Source: Isohypsibius dastychi
Lineage: Eukaryota > Tardigrada > Eutardigrada > Parachela > Isohypsibiidae
Length of the DNA: 11,493 bases
Assembly (NCBI GenBank): GCA_034696485.1
Contig: JAQIWT010001288.1
Location: forward strand, 1 to 11,493
Direction of reading: 5' to 3'
Positions 1 through 6,300 of the stretch are shown here, piece by piece. The notes below the pieces were generated by a model. It did no database searches. It was not told the DNA's origin and was given only the letters and a program-made list of their open reading frames with translations. Within the stretch, counting starts at the first letter, position 1. Each line of letters starts with the position of its first letter. A program made the position numbers and the translations under genes.

Positions 1-1
1 A

Positions 2-85
2 CCCAGGGCTTCGCTGGAGGTACTTTGAGCAAATAATGAGCTAAAATTTTAGTGGTCATGAAACTTGTAAAATTGCTCGAAAGTG
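2..85 (+). repeat. Left terminal inverted repeat of the 1.35-kb element
   Basis: It starts CCCAGGGCTTC and ends with the inner block TGCTCGAAAGTG (74-85). The middle is only partly conserved against the right arm, and both arms carry TGAGC and GAGCTA words spaced by A/T-rich sequence. This is a decayed long inverted repeat rather than a short perfect one. Confidence 0.7.
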
Positions 86-263
86 CTGGGTTTTGAAAAT
101 GCTCAAATTCCGAATGAGAGTTTGAGCTAAATCCGTACTAAATATCATGAAATTAGCCTTCGAGATGTTGAAGAAATGATTGTTTTGTGCTTGATTTATC
201 GAGCTATATCGAGCTAATATACAAGGTGGAAAATACAGCATATACTAGCAGATGACAAGCATT

Positions 264-451
264 TTATGGAACGGGAAAAATCACTAAAACGTGATAGCGA
301 AAAAAGCGGGAAGTCCAAAGTTGAATTTGTTCGAAGAAAGAAACAGTAACTCCGGGGTAAAAAGTGTCGAAAACAAAAACAGGGTATCCTTCGAATTTCG
401 CCTTTCTTCTTTCCAGCTGGATCCAATATTGTCTGGCATCTTCGTGGTTTA
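264..451 (-). other. Possible exon-like open segment, unidentified
   Basis: On the minus strand a frame opens just after a good acceptor-like site (TTGTGTTTTCAG, ending about 454). It reads for about 60 codons through a segment containing EDARQYWIQLERRKAKFEG before a stop at 264-266. The composition looks protein-like, with aromatic and charged residues mixed, but I match it to no family and see no clear partner exons. It lies inside the 1.35-kb element, so it may be captured or remnant coding sequence. Chance is equally possible. Confidence 0.15.
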
Positions 452-840
452 TTTCTGAAAACACAATACGTCAGAAAAAGATATTCATTTGTCCCGTAAT
501 CTTTCGCCAGTGACCCAAATGAAATTGAAAGCTCGATTTCAAATAACTAACAATTCTCTAATGTTTCTCCAGTACAGTATGTTCTCAAATACAAAATATG
601 ATGTACACAGTACACCATTCTTTCATTTGTCATCCTCCGAGGCGACGAAAAGGCATATTAACTGGCTCACAAATTTTTTAACAGTCATTCGTACCTTTTT
701 CCTTTGTGGCTACAACATGAGTCCAGCTGCTTCCATCCACGTAAATGGCTCTCGAAAGAGTTCATCAACCAGGAATCCAGGATGAGTTGAGCAGTTTTTC
801 AGCGGAAAACTAGATCAGAAGTTTTGGCTGAGTTGGTAAA

Positions 841-1045
841 ATGGATTCTTCCGTTGTCGATCTTCGTTGGGTCAACGAAAGATCTGCAGTGATGACAGCC
901 GGTTACGGTTTTGGGTCAAAGTAGACCGGGATATGCTTTCATGTTTAACAAGAATACATGTGAGAAATGGATCAAGAAGAATGAAAAATTGAAGAGCAGT
1001 GTCGATCAGTTGGCTGAAGTTGAAATTTCAGATAGCAGAAAATGA
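841..1045 (+). other. Possible decayed coding fragments inside the 1.35-kb element
   Basis: Two short plus-strand frames lie back to back: ATG 841 to TAG 931 (about 30 codons) and ATG 941 to TGA 1043 (34 codons). The second is rich in Lys, Asn and Trp (CEKWIKKNEKLKSS in its middle), a composition seen in DNA-binding parts of transposases. I do not recognise a domain and the frames are too short for confidence. They may be remnants of a transposase from the parent element, or chance. Confidence 0.15.
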
Positions 1046-1265
1046 TTCTGTCTGCTTGGAGCAGAAGAATTCGCGACCGTTGTCAGTTATCGGTTATCAG
1101 TCAGGCAGAGTTATCATTTGCTGGATCGATCCAGCAAATTTCAGCAAATTTTGAACATTTATTTTGTGTGCAGCAGTAATGAGCATTTCTAGTCATTTCC
1201 GATGAATATCAAGCATTCCGGATTTAGCTCATTTTTGCTGAAACTAGAGGTGAGCTGATTCCCAT

Positions 1266-1355
1266 CACTTTCGAGCAGTACGAGCTATTTTTGAGCTATA
1301 AATGAGCAGATTTTCTACCTCTGTAACAAAAATGCTCTGTTCGTGAAGCCCTGGG
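1266..1355 (-). repeat. Right terminal inverted repeat of the 1.35-kb element
   Basis: This is the reverse-complement partner of 2-85. It begins with the inner block CACTTTCGAGCA (1266-1277), includes CGAGCTA, TGAGCTA and TGAGCAG motifs at 1281-1309, and ends GAAGCCCTGGG at 1345-1355. The outer 11 bases match the left end exactly. Confidence 0.7.
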
Positions 1356-1628
1356 TAGTTTATGGCCGCTTCACCGAACGTCATCGGCAATGTGTGTTAT
1401 CGATACAATGCTGGAATCTATGCCCTCTCTGCTTTATTCTGCCAGTATCCTCATCGATGCAATGGCTCTGGGGAAGGTCATTCACGCTATCAATGCCATA
1501 ACCATCACTAACTGTCATGGTTATCGTCTGATTGTTCCACTTTTCCATTTCTTCTGCCTGCTCATCTTCTGCTCATGCCTGCCTCATATCATACAGCGTA
1601 GTAGCGTATTACAATATATTATGCCCTG
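1356..1628. other. Intergenic, no supported gene
   Basis: Unique-looking sequence just right of the MITE-like element. A 79-codon plus-strand frame (1390-1629) exists, but it has low-complexity hydrophobic composition, no recognisable motif, and ends directly at the first poly-C tract. I do not call it a gene. Confidence 0.5.
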
Positions 1629-1796
1629 ACCCCCCCCCCCTCTGATTAAAATAATAAAACTGTTAGAGTATAAGACTGCGCAATCATATAGTACCCTGCA
1701 TTACAATAGAGTGTACTGTACCATACTGGACTCGTACCGACCCCCCCCCCCCTCCCGCCCCCGTGTTAAAAACAATAAAACAGTGAAACTATAAAA
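1629..1796. repeat. Two imperfect direct repeats, each headed by a poly-C tract
   Basis: Unit 1 starts with an 11-C run (1630-1640), followed by TCTGATTAAAATAATAAAAC and a TATAAGAC stretch. Unit 2 starts with a 12-C run (1741-1752) plus TCCCGCCCCC, followed by TTAAAAACAATAAAACAGTG and ACTATAAAAC. The two units share order and wording and are about 111 bp apart, so they look like a degenerate tandem duplication. The C runs are length-unstable sequence and may be inaccurate in assembly. Confidence 0.6.
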
Positions 1797-3070
1797 CTAT
1801 TTGATTCTGTTTTAACGGTCTGTTTCCTCGATCCAGTGCCCAGCTCGAAGTCAGCGGGTGCGCTTGCACTCGTTAAAGCGAAGTGCACTTGATATAGCGA
1901 AGCGGAACCTTGCGCTGGACATTGCTCGATCATGTTGCTGCGGCAGTTTTTGCGAAGGAAGTTGACGACCAACTACGAACTTTTTGCTATTTTGTCTTAA
2001 AATTTTCCAAAAACATTTTTGTTCGTGTTTTTCTTATTTTGTTTTCAACCAAATTTCCCTGGAAAAAATTCAGGTTCATCAATTCTTTTCCATCTTGATC
2101 CAGCAAGAAGTAATTTGTGTGGACAATATGCCCGTCCGCCCAAGCAAGAATTTCGGAATAAGTAGGTTACCACACTTTTGCGGGTCTTGTTCATCTGTCA
2201 TTCTGAAGAGCTCCTCTTCTGACGGCGCGATAATCGGCTTTGCTCGCATAGGGCATAATTTTCGGGCATCTTTATAATCAAAAGCAACATCTGACCGGAA
2301 ATCTGAAGGAGCGGGAAATCCTCAGTAGGATCACAATCGATTTTTTTTCCAAATGTAAATTTCAGAACGAGGCAAATACAAGCGAATTGAGCCTCTGTGT
2401 GGGGGTAAAAGCACCATCTTCAACAGCGCTTTGGCTCAAAACGATAGAGATGTTGATAAACTGATGCTGGAAACTCGGTGAACCATTTTTTCACCAAGTT
2501 TAGTTCGCACCATGCAGTTTCTTAAACAAATATCCTAATCACTTCCACAATGACGCAACACGAAACCAACGGTATCTTCCATGTGAAGCTTCATGTCATG
2601 GTTCGAAGAATAGTCCATTCGTGAAAAACACCGATCTAACTGCAAATTTTCAAATGGATTAAGAGAGAAAAGAGACTTGAGAAACCGGAAGCGCCCTGTC
2701 TTTGTAATTCTGGACAATCTCCAATTCCAGGCTGATCCCTGTTCAGCTAAATATGCCCGCAAAAACATCGCTCTGAGTTCTGATGTTTCGATTTCAGAAG
2801 AGAACTTGCTTTATCCCTTGGGTTTTAACACCGGTGAACTTTATTGTTATGACAGCGTAGAATTTGGCGTGACAGAAATTTGTGTAAGTCAAAATGGATT
2901 GATATCACTGAAATTACGGCAGGAAAGTGTGAAGTGTAGTGTGCCATTAGGAGTTTAACGCATCAGCCACGGCTTGAAATGAAGTGCAGAAAACTTGTAT
3001 TTGATTTAAAATCCAATCAAAATGGCTAACAATGTAGCTTGCATCCGACCAAACACTTCCGCAAGCAATT
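1797..3070. other. No recognisable gene; possible decayed 3' part of the receptor gene
   Basis: About 1.3 kb downstream (in minus-strand sense) of the last receptor piece I can support. If the receptor were a full-length guanylyl cyclase, its kinase-homology and cyclase exons should lie here. I looked on the minus strand for kinase-homology landmarks (HGRL-like catalytic loop, DFG-like motif) and cyclase-core motifs and saw none. Frames of 60-98 codons occur on both strands (1984-2277 plus, 2535-2768 minus, 2677-2958 plus) but none resembles a known domain. Around 1853-1895 the sequence has locally self-complementary GTGC/GCAC words. Confidence 0.4.
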
Positions 3071-3073
3071 TCA

Positions 3074-3190
3074 AAATAGCGGATAGCGAAGAATGACGTT
3101 AATGAGAAATCTTTTTGCAATATGGAAACTACGGCTCATTTTTTGAAGATCACTGCGCAAGCTTGCGTCAAACTCATGGACGGCAATGGC
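3074..3190 (-). other. Candidate kinase-homology N-lobe fragment of the receptor
   Basis: This frame reads AIAVHEFDASLRSDLQKMS, then about 20 more codons to a TGA at 3073-3071. AIAVHEF resembles the beta-3 strand (vAVK.f) and SLRSDLQKMS the following alpha-C helix of the kinase-homology domain in receptor guanylyl cyclases. A diverged copy at the window's right edge keeps the same frame (TITIQKFGASEISDLLMMS, 9 of 19 identical), which argues for coding sequence. The usual beta-3 Lys is replaced by His here. An acceptor AG/CC at 3188-3187 would join in phase with exon 11, but the exon layout between 3316 and 3190 is unclear and one alternative frame has stops. The gene may be decaying here. Confidence 0.45.
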
Positions 3191-3345
3191 TCTTCAGTTT
3201 AAACTCCAACCAGATCTGCAATGTGAGAGATTCCGGACGGAATGCAGTAAATGAGTTAGTTTCTGGAGTACCGGAACACTTCATCACAACATCAAGATCA
3301 GAACACTGCACTTGCCCTCAGGTAGCCACCACCAAGCATTACTCT
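3130..3345. repeat. Diverged duplicate of 11281-11493 (receptor paralogy)
   Basis: Direct, same-strand similarity to the right edge of the window. Shared words in the same order include GCCACCACCAAGC/GCCGCCACCAAGC, TACCGGAACA (3269-3278 and 11414-11423) and CCAGATCTG (3210-3218 and 11360-11368). It reflects tandem gene duplication rather than a mobile repeat. Confidence 0.6.
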
Positions 3346-6300
3346 CGCTTTGACGACGCAGTGCTTTTCTGTTAAAACAGGAGTTGGTCACCAGTGGTCC
3401 GTCTTCATCATGATTTTACTCCGTTCTCCGGATGAACCGCCTCCATGCGTGTTCAGACCAGTCAGCAACGCTCGGGCCAGTGGAAATCTAGTCTGGAGTC
3501 GGTCTATCTAGGGGCCCGGTCGTTAATCACTGATTTTGAAGCGCATTGAGGGGGTTGATTCAGAGAACGGAGAACTTAACCGACCTCCAAAAAATAAATG
3601 CCGAAACTATGATTATAACAAGGACAGCTGTGCCAATGATCGCAGTGTGCATCAGAAGGGTAGACTCTCCTAGAAATGCAGTGGGAAGATCAACGTAACT
3701 TTCGATTCTACTTGGGACAAAACAACTTCAACCTGTTATCTGGCACGCAGCGCTTGTTCCCAGGTATCCACATCGGGGCAGGTTCGGGGGTGGCCAATCT
3801 GAACCGAGCCAGGTGTTGGGCTCACCCACTGTAACAAAGGTGCCGCTCGCGAACTGCCGCAATATGATCTGAAACATAAGTGTCAGACCAAAGTCTACTA
3901 CTGATGCAGAACTTACGGTTTGGACTCCGTCATTTCCAAAATGTTTCACGAAAAGATCGACCCGTCGATCACCATTTGAGTTCACGTAGATCTGTCCGAC
4001 GTCCGTTTCAAAAGTTCTGTTCAAGATAAATTGGGCCAAGCTCCGTCCGCTGTGGGAGGAATGGGTGCTAGTCTGCATTTCGACTGTCTTTTCATCAAGA
4101 TACGATTAATCAGAGTTATGCCTTCTCTCAGGTATCTATATTTCTTACTTTGGCAATCATGACAATAGATGCGTAACCAGAAGCGGTCGTCGGGTACTGA
4201 AAATATTGATGGACTTTCTTCTCATTCCGTACGAAACAAGCTTGTACCGCACCAAGTTATTGCCGGGGTAGGTGAAGTTGCTGGCATCTCTGGAACGTTT
4301 TCGCACCTCGGTATTGATGGTTTCACCCGTGACTGCGTTTGAGGATTCATTGTCACCCGGTGTGATGAGCAGAATTGAGCGAAATGCATCTTTGGCTTTC
4401 TGGAATATGTATGTCATATTTTATGCTATATGATGCCCTAGGCTATAATGTGAGAATTGCAGATTTAGATGCGAACATTTGAATTTTTCTAAGTGAAAAA
4501 AATGTGAACTGGATCGATTGAACAAACTGCCAAGTTCAAGCAATCTGGCGGTTTGGTTACAACTGCCACAAGCGACCATTGTCGTAAACCAAACGGCTCA
4601 CTGATTCGCCATACTTGATCGAAGGCATCCTTGTTTTCCCAAGTGATGTTTCCATGTAAATGCGGAGTTTTGAGACCAACATCCAAAGCAATATACACCT
4701 GCAGCTTAAACACGTCACCAACGTCGTAGTGCGTGTTGGAGGGTCAAACGTATGAGAATACACACATACTCGCCGGTGGTTAAATTCATCGAGTGGGCTT
4801 GTAGCTATCCGATGAAACAGTCTATAAGATAAGCTAAGTCTACCTTCAATATCAAGAACTGACCATGAACAGCCGTAACATCCGACCAGGCCCAAAGAAT
4901 AAAAGGACTAGGAAGCAATAGTCAGAGCTTGAGTATGAATCTGTTGGCTGACCGTACCACGACTTTGTGACTTGAATTCACGGAGAATCTTCTCGAATTC
5001 GGAATCATTCTCTGAGCGAAGGCGCTGGGATTCGTAACGGATCTGGTAGTTTTTCATTGTTGACATTAAAATCCCGGATAATGTTCTGTAAATCACCACT
5101 GCTGAATGGTCAACAACGATGAATACAGTAGTCCAGTTAAAGTGCGTGAGGAGATAAACATAGATCTCTACGTAAGCTGGCATCGACATGGAGCTGGTGG
5201 AAATCCATGTGGGATGCATCACTCTGTCCTTCATGGCAAAATCCGTCGTTATCCTGTTAAAATAGGGACATCTCTGTTCGCCATAATGAGACTCAAAATA
5301 GCTAGAGCCGACGAACGTGGTGATAAGGAGAATATCCCAAGCTTTCGCCAGCTGACTCAGCTGTTTCCCCTCAAGACATCCTAGTTCGAACAAACGCGCA
5401 AAGTTTATTTGACCGTCACAGCTTGCATCGGTTGAGCAAGCACGATTTTGAAGAAACCAAACCAAATTTTTAACCAAACCAAACTTCAAACCAAAGTTTG
5501 AAAAGAAACCTGGTTTGTAACCAAACATAGCCTCTCTGTTTGGTTACAAACCTGGTCTGAAATTATAAAATTACGTGTAAACCAAGCCATTCGATTTACG
5601 TGATGATCCACTGCCTTCATATCGACTCGGAATATATCACACCAAAGCCAGGGCAAAAACAGCGGCGCCAAACCACCAAACCAATCAAGCCACCGCTCAG
5701 CACAACCTCGTAGACTTAGCATGTACTGGTTTGGGAGCTAAATCAACCAGGATTTTGCTTGACTTTTCTTCCGATTTCTCCTCCACCTCTGGAAAATCTT
5801 CTTAATCTGACAAGTGATTATTTATTCTGTGACTAATCGAGGATGGTTCGGCGGACTAAAGCCCAGATCGAGGCAGACACTGCTGCAAAGAAGGCGGTGG
5901 AACAGGAGGAAGAGAAACAACAAGTGATATCCAAGCTAACTGCTGATGATTTGCTCCTGGTGCGGAAAACTTCCCAGCACAACCCGTTTTTACAGCCAAA
6001 AATGAAACGAAGGAATGTTTGGACGAAAATTGCCGAGGAACTTAACGATGAAAGTGGCACGGTTACGCGAACGGAGAGGAATTGTCGATTTCGGATTTTT
6101 AACGTTTTGATGAAAGAGTTCGAGTGAAAAGACAGCAAACCAAGCACTGGTTCAGGGACGGTTAAGTTATCAGAGCAGGACGAGTATCTGAAAACATTCT
6201 TGGAGGCAGAAGATGCGATTGATGCGCAGAAATCATTGGATAAAGAGAAAGAGGACGACAACAAAAAAATCGCTGAGGAAATCCAAGCAACGGCTTTGCA

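Larger units (their letters stand above)
2..1355. mobile_element. Non-autonomous DNA transposon (large MITE-like element)
   Basis: The left edge reads CCCAGGGCTTCGC and the right edge is its inverted partner, GTGAAGCCCTGGG, so the two ends form a terminal inverted repeat. The inversion continues imperfectly for about 85-90 bp: TGCTCGAAAGTG at 74-85 pairs with CACTTTCGAGCA at 1266-1277. Both subterminal regions are rich in GAGCTA/TGAGC motifs. The base before the left end is A and the two after the right end are TA, compatible with a TA target duplication, but the window starts too close to the left end to confirm this. No intact transposase is visible inside, so it is probably mobilised in trans. 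The superfamily is not settled: the CAGGG core recalls hAT, but an 8-bp duplication does not fit the visible flanks. Confidence 0.72.

Noticed and set aside
1390-1629. 79-codon plus-strand frame next to the MITE-like element
   Set aside because: Hydrophobic, low-information composition, no motif, no splice or promoter support, and it ends on the poly-C repeat.
4157-4417. Reading the whole 86-codon minus frame as one exon
   Set aside because: Only the first part (from 4399) fits the receptor. After NNL the family pattern resumes in another frame following an intron with a TTTTCAG acceptor at 4197.
4557-4895. Single 112-codon minus frame as coding
   Set aside because: The receptor pattern uses three short exons in other frames here (4907-4864, 4804-4766, 4698-4615), with matching phases and GT-AG borders.
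5177-5222. A 46-nt mini-intron inside exon 2
   Set aside because: GT and AG are present, but removal breaks the frame of the conserved helix and HFNW motif.
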